Source of the DNA: JADKAV01 sp963733395
Lineage (GTDB): Bacteria > Actinomycetota > Actinomycetes > S36-B12 > UBA10799
Assembly: GCA_963733395.1 (NCBI GenBank)
Contig: CAVTCZ010000009.1
Coordinates: 186,001 to 250,000 of the forward strand
Direction of reading: 5' to 3'
DNA length: 64,000 nucleotides
The stretch's first letter is position 1; every line of letters starts with the position of its first letter. The notes beneath the pieces were generated by a model. That model was not told the DNA's origin. It saw only the letters and a list, made by a program, of their open reading frames with translations, and made no database searches. Of the stretch, positions 50,740 to 59,417 are shown piece by piece. The translations under genes were made by a program, and so were the position numbers.

Positions 50740-51940
50740 TCAGGCGGACGGTGTCGACAGGCTCTCGGTCTGCTCGACACCGGTCTTGGAGCGCTTCAAC
50801 CAGTCCTTCCAGGACACGTTCCACTCGGTGATCCCGTTACCCAGGTCCTGCGGGCGTCCGGTGTTGCGCACGTCCACCACATCGCCGACCCGGGAGTTCT
50901 GGAACAGCCAGTAGGCGTTGCCGTCTGACAGTGCCGATGCAGCCGTGGCTCACGTTGGCGTAGCCCTGGGATCCGACCGACCACGGGGCAGCGTGCACGA
51001 ACTCACCGGAGTTGGTGATCCGCATCGCCCAGTTCACGTCGAGGCGGTAGTACTCGGGGTCGTTCTCGGAGGTACCACCGGTGGCGGCATCCATCACCAC
51101 GAAGTCGAGCTTCTCGGAGATGACCTTGATCCCCTCCCGGGTGTCGAACCCGGGCTTGCCGCTGGTCGCCGGGAACTTCTTGATCACCTTGCCGTTCTTC
51201 TTGACCGTGAACGTGTGGTTGTAGGCGTTGTAGACCGACACCATCGAGTTGCCGGTCTTGTACGAGATCTCCTGGTTGGCCTCACCATAGGCACCAGGTC
51301 CGGTCTTGACGCCCTTCAGCGGCATCGACACCTCGATCGTGGTGTTGGCCGGCCAGTACTTCTTGGGCCGGAACACGACGACCTCGTCGGACTCCCAGCT
51401 CCACGCGCCCGTCACGGGCACGGAAGTGCGGACCTCCAACTGTTCCTCCACGGCCTTCTTGTTCTTGACCGGCGCACTGAAGGTGACCCGTACGGGCATA
51501 CCCACGCCGACAGTCACGTCGTCAGCCACGCTGACGGAACTGATGGACACCAGCGTCTGCGGGTTGACGGTCTTGATCGTCCGGTCGACCGTCGTGGGGG
51601 TACCGGAGTCGTTGGTCGCAGTCGCCTCAACGACGTATTTGGCGCCGAAATCCAGCGTCTTGGCCGCAGAGGTCCAGGTGCTGCGTTCGGGGTTGTAAGA
51701 CCCCTTCATGAGCCCCTTAGGGCCCTTCACGGTGACGTCAGCCAGGGAGCCGTCCTCAGCCACCACCACGATCGGCTGGTTCACCGGGGCCTTCTTGTCC
51801 ACACCGGGCAGGATCTGCATCGCGACCGAGGACTGCTCCGGTGTCTGGCTACGCGCGATCAACGTCGGTCCGCAGCCCGCTGCCAGCAGCGCCGTGGCTG
51901 CCGCACCGGCGATGGCGATGTTCCGCTTAGCACTTGTCAT
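50740..51940 (-). CDS. L,D-transpeptidase lipoprotein, frameshifted near 50932
   Basis: A lipoprotein of about 399 residues, with lipobox LLAAGC after a short signal peptide. Two immunoglobulin-like domains (about 40-260) precede a YkuD domain with the catalytic block FVHAAPWSVGSQGYANVSHG followed by CIG. After CIG the frame is lost. Removing one base at about 50932 restores LSDGNAYWLFQNSRVGDVV, NTGRPQDLGNGITEWN and a stop at 50740. The enzyme forms 3-3 peptidoglycan cross-links as in LdtMt proteins. The ATG has GAGG upstream. The catalytic Cys lies just before the frameshift. Confidence 0.85.
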
Positions 51941-52118
51941 CAAACAAACCTCACAGTGATCCTTGCGTCGATACTTACGCATATGCGGCGGGGCGGGGGG
52001 CCAACACGCCGTCACAACCAGTGTGCCACTTCTTCGGGGGGTTCTAAACCTCCCACATGCGCTCAACAGCGTGAGCCACGTCACGCGGGACAGCCCGCAA
52101 CAGGACAAATGCCGCATG

Positions 52119-52154
52119 GAAAGGGCCCCGGCCGAATCCGACCGGGGCCCTTTC
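52119..52154. terminator. Terminator of the ctaC-ctaD-ctaF operon
   Basis: 16-bp arms with one wobble (GAAAGGGCCCCGG...) just downstream of the ctaF stop; the CCCTTTC ends give T-rich tails in both directions. Confidence 0.85.
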
Positions 52155-52164
52155 GCAAGAGCTA

Positions 52165-52560
52165 CTAGTGGGCGAAATCCCCGCGGTAGTACTCGAAGAC
52201 CAGACCGATGGTGCTCATCATGAGGAAGACGACACCGGCGATGATCATCCAACTGGCGAAGATCAGGCCCAATGCGATCACCATGGCGCTGAAGCCCATG
52301 GGCAGCGGCCACCAGGAGTGCGGGCTGAAGAACCCGTAGTCGGGGTCCGCCTCTTCCTGGTTGGCAAGCATGTCGTCCTCGGGACGGTTGTCCAGGCGCT
52401 TGGCCGTGTACAGCGTGTAGAAGGCGATCAGAAGCGTCATCATGCCGGTGAACGCCAAGGCGGTGGTGCCGAACCAGTCCCGTGACCAGACACCGTAGAC
52501 GACCGTCACGACGGCGAAGAAGACCGTCCCCAGCCCGAACAGAATACCCGCGTACTTCAC
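52165..52560 (-). CDS. ctaF: Cytochrome c oxidase subunit 4, actinobacterial type
   Basis: A 131-residue membrane protein with four helices. It starts VKYAGILFGLGTVFFAVV and contains DDMLANQEEADPDYGFFSPHSWWPLPMG in its central loop, the hallmark of actinobacterial CtaF. The GTG at 52560 overlaps the ctaD stop (GTGA). It completes the aa3 oxidase with CtaC and CtaD here and CtaE at 45514. It is the last gene of the operon, followed by a terminator. Confidence 0.93.
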   Translation of the reverse strand: MKYAGILFGLGTVFFAVVTVVYGVWSRDWFGTTALAFTGMMTLLIAFYTLYTAKRLDNRPEDDMLANQEEADPDYGFFSPHSWWPLPMGFSAMVIALGLIFASWMIIAGVVFLMMSTIGLVFEYYRGDFAH

Positions 52561-54296
52561 TGCTCGACTCCCTTCTTGGCGTCGCCGGCGCCGACCAGGC
52601 CGTCGACGACGGTCTGCGACAGCAGGCCTTCCACCTCCGGGTGGTGCAGGTCGAACGCCGGCCGCTCCGAGCGGATGGGGGGCAACGACACGAAGTTGTG
52701 CCGCGGCGGCGGGCAACTGGTCGCCCATTCCAGCGAAGCACCCCAGCCCCACGGGTCGTCCACCGTGACGTTCGGCGCGAACCGCCAGGTCTTGTAGACG
52801 TTGTAGAGGAAGAACAGGGTCGAGACGCCCAGGATCAGGGCTCCGAACGAGGAGATCTGGTTCAGCAGTGTGAAGCCCTCATCCGGGAGGTAGTCGGCGT
52901 ACCGGCGGGGCATGCCCTGCGTCCCGAGCCAGTGCTGCACGAGGAAGGTGATCTGGAAGCCCCAGAAGAGCAGCCAGAAGTGGATCTTGCCGAGCCGCTC
53001 GTCGAGCATCTTGCCGGTCATCTTCGGCCACCAGAAGTAGAACCCGGCGAACATCACGAAGACGACCGTTCCGAACACGGTGTAGTGGAAGTGCGCGACC
53101 ACGAAGTAGCTGTCGGACAACTGGAAGTCCAGCGGCGGGCTGGCGAGCATGATGCCGGTGACCCCGCCGAACAGGAACGTGATCAAGAAGCCCAGGGTCC
53201 ACAGCATCGGGGTTTCGAAGGTGATCGAGCCACCCCACATGGTGCCCACCCAGTTGAAGAACTTCACCCCGGTCGGGACCGCGATCAGCATCGTCATGAA
53301 CGCGAAGAACGGCAACAGCACGGCCCCGGTCACGTACATGTGGTGCGCCCACACCGCCATGGACAGACCGGCGATCGCCAGGGTGGCGAAGACCAGGCCC
53401 TTGTAGCCGAAGATCGGCTTGCGGCTGAACACCGGCAGGATCTCGCTGACGACGCCGAAGAACGGCAGCGCCAGCACATAGACCTCAGGGTGGCCGAAGA
53501 ACCAGAACAGGTGCTGCCAGAGGATCGCTCCCCCGTTCTCCGGGGCGAACACCACGGTGCCGAACTCGCGGTCGATGAAGCCGACCAGCAACGCGGCAGC
53601 CAGCACCGGGAACACCATCAGCACCAGCACCGAGGTGCTCAGCACGGTCCAGGTGAAGATGGGCATCCGGAACATCGTCATGCCCGGCGCCCGCATCGTG
53701 TAGATGGTCGTGAGGAAGTTGACCGCACCCAGGATCGTGCCCAGACCACCCATGGCCAGGCCCAGGAACCACATGTCGGCACCGGCCGACGGGGTGTAGA
53801 TCTCGCTCTGCAGGGGCGCGTAGGCGAACCAGCCGAAGTCCGCGGCGCCGCTCGGGACGAGGAAACTCAGCGCAGCCGTGAGGCCGCCGAAGAAGAACAG
53901 CCAGAAGGAGAACATGTTCAACCGCGGGAACGCCACATCGGGCGCACCGATCTGCAGCGGCATGATCACGTTTCCGAACCCGACGAACAGCGGCGTCGCG
54001 AACAGGAACAGCATGATCGTGCCGTGCATCGTGAACGCCTGGTTGTACTGCGCGTTCGACATCATCTGCATGCCGGGCTGGGCCAGTTCACCGCGGATCG
54101 CCAGCGCGAGTAGCCCCGCGATGAGGAAGAAGACGAACGACTGGATCAGGTACAACTGACCGATGATCTTGTGGTCGGTGGAGGTGATCCAGTTGACGAC
54201 CGTCTGGCCCCACCCCTGACGGCGATGGGCCTTGCGGGCCTGCTTGTCGTGGACCAGGTCGGCCGACGGCTCAGTGGGTTTGTCAAGAATTGCCAC
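52557..54296 (-). CDS. ctaD: Cytochrome c oxidase subunit I (aa3 type)
   Basis: A 579-residue haem-copper oxidase subunit with twelve helices. Haem a ligand His is in QAFTMHGTIML. The CuB and cross-linked Tyr motif is WFFGHPEVYVLALPFFG, followed by AHHMYVTG and the haem a3/a pair VVAHFHYTVFG. It reduces O2 and pumps protons in the plasma membrane. The GTG start lies 1 bp after the ctaC stop. Gene order ctaC-ctaD-ctaF is the Streptomyces type; in M. tuberculosis ctaD is elsewhere. Confidence 0.96.
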   Translation of the reverse strand: MAILDKPTEPSADLVHDKQARKAHRRQGWGQTVVNWITSTDHKIIGQLYLIQSFVFFLIAGLLALAIRGELAQPGMQMMSNAQYNQAFTMHGTIMLFLFATPLFVGFGNVIMPLQIGAPDVAFPRLNMFSFWLFFFGGLTAALSFLVPSGAADFGWFAYAPLQSEIYTPSAGADMWFLGLAMGGLGTILGAVNFLTTIYTMRAPGMTMFRMPIFTWTVLSTSVLVLMVFPVLAAALLVGFIDREFGTVVFAPENGGAILWQHLFWFFGHPEVYVLALPFFGVVSEILPVFSRKPIFGYKGLVFATLAIAGLSMAVWAHHMYVTGAVLLPFFAFMTMLIAVPTGVKFFNWVGTMWGGSITFETPMLWTLGFLITFLFGGVTGIMLASPPLDFQLSDSYFVVAHFHYTVFGTVVFVMFAGFYFWWPKMTGKMLDERLGKIHFWLLFWGFQITFLVQHWLGTQGMPRRYADYLPDEGFTLLNQISSFGALILGVSTLFFLYNVYKTWRFAPNVTVDDPWGWGASLEWATSCPPPRHNFVSLPPIRSERPAFDLHHPEVEGLLSQTVVDGLVGAGDAKKGVEQ

Positions 54297-54297
54297 G

Positions 54298-55116
54298 TCA
54301 GACTCCTTGTGCCGCTTCGGTCGTCCTACCGCTGGTCAACTGGCCGAACTGGCCCTTCGCCCGCAGTTCCTGCATGTGCGCGTCGAACTCCGCCTGGCTG
54401 ACCACCTTCACCGTGAACAGCATGCGTGAATGGTCCACGCCACACAACTCCGCGCACTTGCCGAGGAAGGTCCCCTCCTTGTTGGGGGTCACTTCGAACT
54501 GGTTCGTGCGGCCCGGGATGACATCCATCTTGAAGAGGAACGCCGGCACCCAGAACGAGTGGATCACATCCGGTGAGGTGAGCTCGAACTTGACCTTCTG
54601 GTCGACCGGCAGGTAGAGCACCGGGTCGTCTTCGGGGGTGCCGACCTCGTAGGTGTTCTGGTCGACGTAGTTGAACGTCCACGACCAGCGGAAGCCGACC
54701 ACCCCCACCGTCAGATCCTGGTCGTTCTCGACCGCGGTGAGCTCGATCTGGTCCCGGGCGGTGAAGAAGAACAGTCCACCGATCATGATCAACGGGATGA
54801 TCGTGTACATGATCTCCATCGGGAGGTTGTACCGGACCTGGTCGGGCATCTCGGAGTCGTGCCGACGGCGGTAGACGATGATCGACCAGAAGATCAAGCC
54901 CCAGACCAGGACGGCCACCGCCATGGCAGCGGCCCACGAGCCCTGCCACAGGCTCAGCATGGTCGGACCCTCTTCAGTGGCCGGCGCCGGGTATCCGACA
55001 CGCTTCCAGTCGTCCACGGTGCTCTGCGAACACCCCGCCAGCAGCAGTGCTGCGGCACTGCCCAGCGCCACGACGGCTATTTGCCGGCGACGCCCTCCTG
55101 CTGTGTTTCGAGTCAT
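54298..55116 (-). CDS. ctaC: Cytochrome c oxidase subunit II
   Basis: A 272-residue lipoprotein-type subunit II. The signal ends with LLLAGC, two membrane helices follow (about 50-75 and 95-115), and the periplasmic cupredoxin domain binds CuA through CAELCGVDHSRM. FRWSWTFNY and HSFWVPAFLFKMD are conserved. It accepts electrons from QcrC. The ATG at 55116 has GAAGGG upstream; an ATG six codons earlier is also possible. It heads the ctaC-ctaD-ctaF operon. Confidence 0.95.
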   Translation of the reverse strand: MTRNTAGGRRRQIAVVALGSAAALLLAGCSQSTVDDWKRVGYPAPATEEGPTMLSLWQGSWAAAMAVAVLVWGLIFWSIIVYRRRHDSEMPDQVRYNLPMEIMYTIIPLIMIGGLFFFTARDQIELTAVENDQDLTVGVVGFRWSWTFNYVDQNTYEVGTPEDDPVLYLPVDQKVKFELTSPDVIHSFWVPAFLFKMDVIPGRTNQFEVTPNKEGTFLGKCAELCGVDHSRMLFTVKVVSQAEFDAHMQELRAKGQFGQLTSGRTTEAAQGV

Positions 55117-55214
55117 CGAGCCCTTCCCAGCCATCCGCCACACGTAAGAATCGTGCAAGGTTTCTTCACGAGACACTAGCGCAACTGTCCCGACAGTTTG
55201 GGCGCGAGGGGCGG

Positions 55215-55220
55215 TACCTT
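55215..55220 (+). promoter_or_regulatory. Putative leaderless -10 element of the NifS-like gene
   Basis: TACCTT ends 6 nt before the ATG at 55227. Confidence 0.45.
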
Positions 55221-55226
55221 CTCGTC

Positions 55227-56309
55227 ATGTCGCGTTTCGTGCTGGATTGCGCAGTTATGCGCCCGGTAAGTGATCAAGCGAATGCATGGCAGAGCACCGC
55301 GCAACGACGCGCCTGGGCCAGTCCCAGCGGCGGCTACCACGAGGCGAAGGTGGCCCGCGCGCTGCTCGATCAGAGCGCGGCGACCATGGTCCGCCTGCTG
55401 GCCGGACGATCGGCCTGGTTCACCCCCGATCTGCCCGCAGCGCTGGGTTCGGCCGTTCTCGCAGCGGCGGCCGGCCGGTCGCCGGTGGCAGTGGCCACCT
55501 CCCGGGTCGACCCGATCGTGATGCAGGACGCCGTCACCCGGGTCGGTGCGGCGGCGGGCCTGCGCCCGGAACTCCTCGACGTGGACTCCGACGGCCGGAT
55601 CGACCCGCGATCGCTGGCCGACCTGCCCGTGCCCGCGGTGCTGGTCACCTGCGTCGCGAACCAGGAGATCGGAACCCGGCAGATCGACCTGCACCGCTGG
55701 GCCCGGGAAACGGGTTCTGGGCTCGTGCTGGACGCCTCCGGTGCCTTCGGGTGGGCCGATCTTCCGTCCGGATGGACCCAACTCGTGCTCGACCCCCGGG
55801 CCTGGGGCGGTGTGGCCGGCGCAGTGGCCGTGGTGAGCACGGGGTCACAACGATCCCGCGAGCCGTTCGAGAACGTTCCGGCTGCGGTCACCGCCGGTCT
55901 CACCGCCGAGAGCTGGGCTGCTGCCGGACGCACGGACGAGCCACTGGTGCGGGCCCAGATCGAGCGGATCGCCAGCAGGGTGCGGGCCGAGGTCGACGGG
56001 GTCGAGGTGCGCGGCGGCACCCCCCTGGACCTCCCGCAGGTTCTGAGCATCTCGGTCCTCTACGTCGACGCCGAAGCGATGCAGACCGCACTGGACGCGC
56101 GCGGGTTCGCCGTCGGCAGCGGATCGGCCTGTGCGTCCCGCAGCGGGCAACCGAGTCACGTCCTGGCGGCCATCGGGGGGCTCACCGGCGGGAACCTGCG
56201 GATCGGGTTGCCGCCGGGGCTCTCGGACGGCGACGTCGACCGTTTCGTCGACGCCCTGGTCGAGGTCGTCGACGAGCTCCGGGCACAGACCGGCACGCAG
56301 GGGTTGTGA
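55227..56309 (+). CDS. Degenerate class V aminotransferase-fold (cysteine desulfurase-like) protein
   Basis: A 360-residue NifS/IscS-like protein. The PLP-binding Asp is kept (Asp169 in LVLDASGAFGW) and the active-site cysteine loop is present (GSGSACASRSGQPS, Cys302). The catalytic lysine segment, HKWGGP in the actinobacterial homologues I remember, reads RAWGGV, with Ala192 in place of Lys. The PLP-stacking His is also missing (VATSRVDPIV). Normal PLP chemistry is therefore doubtful. It overlaps tusA by one base (TGATG), so a sulfur-carrier role is still suggested. It is divergent from ctaC. Confidence 0.75.
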   Translation: MSRFVLDCAVMRPVSDQANAWQSTAQRRAWASPSGGYHEAKVARALLDQSAATMVRLLAGRSAWFTPDLPAALGSAVLAAAAGRSPVAVATSRVDPIVMQDAVTRVGAAAGLRPELLDVDSDGRIDPRSLADLPVPAVLVTCVANQEIGTRQIDLHRWARETGSGLVLDASGAFGWADLPSGWTQLVLDPRAWGGVAGAVAVVSTGSQRSREPFENVPAAVTAGLTAESWAAAGRTDEPLVRAQIERIASRVRAEVDGVEVRGGTPLDLPQVLSISVLYVDAEAMQTALDARGFAVGSGSACASRSGQPSHVLAAIGGLTGGNLRIGLPPGLSDGDVDRFVDALVEVVDELRAQTGTQGL

Positions 56310-56533
56310 TGTCCGTACGCACCGTCGACGCCCGCGGGACCAGATGCCCCTATCCCGTGGTCGAGTTGGCCAGGGCGGCAGCCGCCGGCGGCGTGATCGC
56401 GTTGCTGTCCGACGATCCGGTGAGCCTCACCGACGTGCCGGCGTGGTGCCGGCTGCGCGCGGCCGATCTGCTGGAGGTCTCCGAGGAGCCCGGCTACTGG
56501 CGATTCCTGGTCAGAGCGCATTCGGGCGGTTGA
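56309..56533 (+). CDS. tusA: TusA-family sulfur carrier
   Basis: A 74-residue TusA/SirA-fold protein with the sulfur-accepting Cys in TRCPYPVVELARA (CPxP motif at residues 13-16). TusA proteins relay persulfide sulfur from a cysteine desulfurase to tRNA or cofactor pathways. It is translationally coupled to the NifS-like gene upstream, which fits that relay, although the partner looks catalytically degenerate. The 3' end overlaps aat by 23 bp, tail to tail. Confidence 0.82.
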   Translation: MSVRTVDARGTRCPYPVVELARAAAAGGVIALLSDDPVSLTDVPAWCRLRAADLLEVSEEPGYWRFLVRAHSGG

Positions 56534-57122
56534 CCACCGCGGCCAGCCGGCGCAGATACTCCTTGCGCCGGACGTCGATCACGCCCAGCGACGTCAGGTG
56601 CTCGGTGCGCCACTGGGTGTCGAGCAGGATGGGTTGTTGTGCCCGCTGCAGTCGCTCGACGAGCCCCATGAGCGCCACCTTGGAGGCGTCGGTGGCTGCG
56701 TGGAACATCGACTCGCCGGAGAAGAAACCGCCGATGCAGACACCGAACAGTCCCCCGACCACCTCGCCGGTGGCATCGCGGGCCTCGACGCTGTGCGCGT
56801 AACCCCGCTGGTGGAGATCCCGATAGCTCTTCTCCAACCCGGGGTCGATCCAGCCCCCGAACCTGGCGGGGTCGGCGCAGCGGGCCAGCACCTCGTCGAA
56901 AGCGGTGTCGAAGGTGACCGTGTAGCGTCGCGCGCTCTTACGCAGGCTGCGGGTCACCTTCAGATTGTCCAGCGGCAGGACGCCGCGGGGATCCGGCGAC
57001 CACCATTGGTAGAGCAGCCCCCAGTGGGACATCGCGAACATGCCCCGCCGGTAACCGGCGAGCATGTCGTCAGCATCGATGGTCCTGGAGAAGCCGACCA
57101 ACTCCCGCTTCTCGTTGACCAC
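56511..57122 (-). CDS. aat: Leucyl/phenylalanyl-tRNA--protein transferase
   Basis: A 203-residue Aat enzyme that adds Leu or Phe to N-terminal Arg or Lys for the N-degron pathway. GLLYQWWSPDPRGVLPL, FGGWIDPGLEKSYRDLHQRGY, the acidic GFFSGESMFH and ILLDTQW are family blocks. The GTG start lies 7 bp after the erpA stop, forming an erpA-aat operon. It is slightly shorter at the N-terminus than the E. coli enzyme. Confidence 0.92.
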   Translation of the reverse strand: MVNEKRELVGFSRTIDADDMLAGYRRGMFAMSHWGLLYQWWSPDPRGVLPLDNLKVTRSLRKSARRYTVTFDTAFDEVLARCADPARFGGWIDPGLEKSYRDLHQRGYAHSVEARDATGEVVGGLFGVCIGGFFSGESMFHAATDASKVALMGLVERLQRAQQPILLDTQWRTEHLTSLGVIDVRRKEYLRRLAAVVNRPNAL

Positions 57123-57129
57123 CGGCGGC

Positions 57130-57492
57130 TCAGTGGAAGGAGTCGCCGCAGGCGCAGGAACCGGTCGCGTTCGGGTTGTCGATCGTGAAGCCCTGCTTGT
57201 CGATCTGGTCGACGAAGTCGATGGTCGCGCCGCCGAGGTAGGGGGTGCTCATCCGGTCCACGACCACGGTCACACCGTTGAAGTCGAGGCGGGTGTCCCC
57301 GTCCAGGGACCGCTCGTCGAAGAACAGCTGGTAGCGCAGGCCGGAGCAGCCACCGGGCTGTACCGCGATCCGCAGCGCCAGGTCGTCGCGACCCTCCTGC
57401 GCGAGCAGCGCCGACACCTTGCTGGACGCGGCATCGGTCAGCGTCACGCCCGTGGTGGTCGTGGATTCCGATGTGGTCGTCTCAGTGCTCAT
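57130..57492 (-). CDS. erpA: Iron-sulfur cluster insertion protein (A-type, ErpA-like)
   Basis: A 120-residue A-type carrier. The three cluster-binding cysteines are in GGCSGLRYQ and GSCACGDSF at the C-terminus, and VTLTDAASSKVSALL is the typical start of the fold. The N-terminal 15 residues are Ser/Thr-rich and probably disordered. The ATG at 57492 has AAAGGA upstream; the frame opens earlier. It corresponds to Rv2204c. It could mature NadA, divergent at 57655, which needs a [4Fe-4S] cluster. Confidence 0.92.
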   Translation of the reverse strand: MSTETTTSESTTTTGVTLTDAASSKVSALLAQEGRDDLALRIAVQPGGCSGLRYQLFFDERSLDGDTRLDFNGVTVVVDRMSTPYLGGATIDFVDQIDKQGFTIDNPNATGSCACGDSFH

Positions 57493-57642
57493 CAACCGAT
57501 TCCTTTCGAAGGGGTTCGCCCGGGTCAACGTGGCGCTCCCCCGGGCTATTCCCATAGTGCCACACATCCGGTAAGGCAGCCCTTAACGCTGGGACTGTTC
57601 GCCTGCGGCAAAGGGATCTGGCCTCCGTTGCGCAGGCCGTGA

Positions 57643-57648
57643 CACCAT
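57643..57648 (+). promoter_or_regulatory. Putative leaderless -10 element of nadA
   Basis: CACCAT ends 6 nt before the GTG at 57655. Confidence 0.35.
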
Positions 57649-57654
57649 TGGCCC

Positions 57655-58845
57655 GTGGCGAATACCTTCACCGAGCCTGACCCCTCCCCCCTGCTGCTGC
57701 TGCTGGGACAAGGCGTCGACACCGATAGCGAGCGCGGTGTGGACTGCCCGGGCGACCTGCCGGCCCCCAGCGACCCGGGGCTGGTGGAGCGTGCCCGCGC
57801 CGCCAAGCAGGCGCTGGGCCAGCGGGCGTTCATCCTCGGCCATCACTACCAGCGGGACGAGGTCATCGAGTTCGCCGATGTGACCGGCGACTCCTTCAAA
57901 CTGGCGCAGAAGGCCGCGGCCCGGCCCGAGAGCGAGTTCATCGTGTTCTGCGGAGTCCACTTCATGGCCGAGAGCGCGGACATCCTCACCACGGACGACC
58001 AGATCGTGGTGCTGCCGGACATGGCCGCGGGGTGCTCGATGGCCGACATGGCCGCGGCCGACCAGGTGCAGGCCGCCTGGCGGGCGTTGGAGACGGCTGG
58101 CGTGGCGGATGTGACGGTGCCGGTCACCTACATGAACTCCACAGCGGCGATCAAGGCCTTCACCGGCGAGCACGGCGGCACCATCTGTACCTCCAGCAAC
58201 GCCGCCAAGTCCCTTGCCTGGGCGTTCCAGCACGGCGAGAAGGTGCTGTTCCTCCCCGACCAGCACCTCGGCCGCAATACCGCAGTGCTGGATCTGGGCA
58301 TGACCCTCGACGACTGTGTCGTGTTCGACCCGCACAAACCGGGCGGCGGGTTGACGCCGCAGCAGCTCCGGGACGCCCGGATGATCCTCTGGCGCGGTCA
58401 CTGCAGTGTGCATGGCCGGTTCACCGCGGAGAGTGTCGACGAAATCCGGGCAAAAGTCCCCAAGGTTAACGTTCTGGTTCACCCTGAGTGTCGGCACGAC
58501 GTGGTGCTCAAGGCCGACTACGTGGGCTCGACCGAGTACATCGTCAAGGCTCTCGAGGCCGCCGAGCCCGGCAGCTCCTGGGCGATCGGCACGGAGCTGA
58601 ATCTGGTCCGCCGCCTGGCCGCCGCGCACCCGGACAAGCAGATCATGTTCCTCGACCGGACGGTCTGCTACTGCTCGACGATGAACCGCATCGACCTGCC
58701 GCACCTGGTCTGGGCCCTGGAGAGCCTGGTCGAGGACCGGATCGTCAACCGCATCGTCGTGGACCCCCAGACCGCTCATTGGGCGCGGGTGGCACTGGAC
58801 CGGATGCTGGCCCTACCGGGTGTCGGAGCCACTCCCGCCGACTGA
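57655..58845 (+). CDS. nadA: Quinolinate synthase A
   Basis: A 396-residue [4Fe-4S] enzyme that makes quinolinate from iminoaspartate and dihydroxyacetone phosphate in NAD synthesis. Conserved segments are ILGHHYQRDEVIEFADVTGDS, VFCGVHFMAESADIL, the first cluster Cys in CGVHF, VHPECRHDVV and the last Cys region RTVCYCSTMNRI. The length matches the actinobacterial form. nadB and nadC, often adjacent, are not within the window after it. Confidence 0.95.
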   Translation: MANTFTEPDPSPLLLLLGQGVDTDSERGVDCPGDLPAPSDPGLVERARAAKQALGQRAFILGHHYQRDEVIEFADVTGDSFKLAQKAAARPESEFIVFCGVHFMAESADILTTDDQIVVLPDMAAGCSMADMAAADQVQAAWRALETAGVADVTVPVTYMNSTAAIKAFTGEHGGTICTSSNAAKSLAWAFQHGEKVLFLPDQHLGRNTAVLDLGMTLDDCVVFDPHKPGGGLTPQQLRDARMILWRGHCSVHGRFTAESVDEIRAKVPKVNVLVHPECRHDVVLKADYVGSTEYIVKALEAAEPGSSWAIGTELNLVRRLAAAHPDKQIMFLDRTVCYCSTMNRIDLPHLVWALESLVEDRIVNRIVVDPQTAHWARVALDRMLALPGVGATPAD

Positions 58846-58856
58846 GTCCGGCCCCC

Positions 58857-59417
58857 TCACAACCCCGGGGCACCCCACACGGGGAACCACCGGGTCATGT
58901 CGGACTCGACGGCCAGATCGTCCGCGAGCAGATCCCGCAATTGCAGCTCCAGGATGGTGTCCCGCCGCGGCTCAGCCACCGGTGCGAACGGATAGAACGT
59001 GCCGCGCTTGTAGAGATAGACCAGGGCGAACGTCTGTTCGTCGCGCTGGAACCCCACCAGGGAGCACAGCAACTGCGGCCCGAACCCGGCGTCCTGGATC
59101 GAGACGTTGACTGCGTGCAGGTCGTTGACCAGGTCTGTGATGTCCTCGGCGTGGATGGTCAGCCAGGTGTATCCGAAACTGTCCTGAGTCACCCGCAGGT
59201 CCGGGTTCGACGTGGCTGTGAGCAACTGCTCCACCTCACCGACCACATCGGCGAAGGCTTTGCCCTCCGGCGCCCGGAACGCCACCGATCCCTGACCCGT
59301 CGGGGTCACCCCCAGACTGGCCTCGAGTGTGATGGCCGCCGACGGGATGCCGAACAACTGGTCGAGGTTGGGCCGCGGAGGCTTGCTGCGACCCATGATC
59401 GAGTCGAAGAGCCCCAT
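58857..59417 (-). CDS. pspAB: PspA-associated protein PspAB
   Basis: A 186-residue protein beginning MGLFDSIMGRSKPPRPNLDQLFGIPSAA in pattern, which I recognise as PspAB, a soluble companion of actinobacterial PspA. SDMTRWFPVWGAPGL at the C-terminus is typical. Its ATG overlaps the htpX stop by one base (TGATG). It is the last gene of the pspA-pspAA-htpX-pspAB operon. The biochemical role is unknown; the context is membrane stress. Confidence 0.8.
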   Translation of the reverse strand: MGLFDSIMGRSKPPRPNLDQLFGIPSAAITLEASLGVTPTGQGSVAFRAPEGKAFADVVGEVEQLLTATSNPDLRVTQDSFGYTWLTIHAEDITDLVNDLHAVNVSIQDAGFGPQLLCSLVGFQRDEQTFALVYLYKRGTFYPFAPVAEPRRDTILELQLRDLLADDLAVESDMTRWFPVWGAPGL

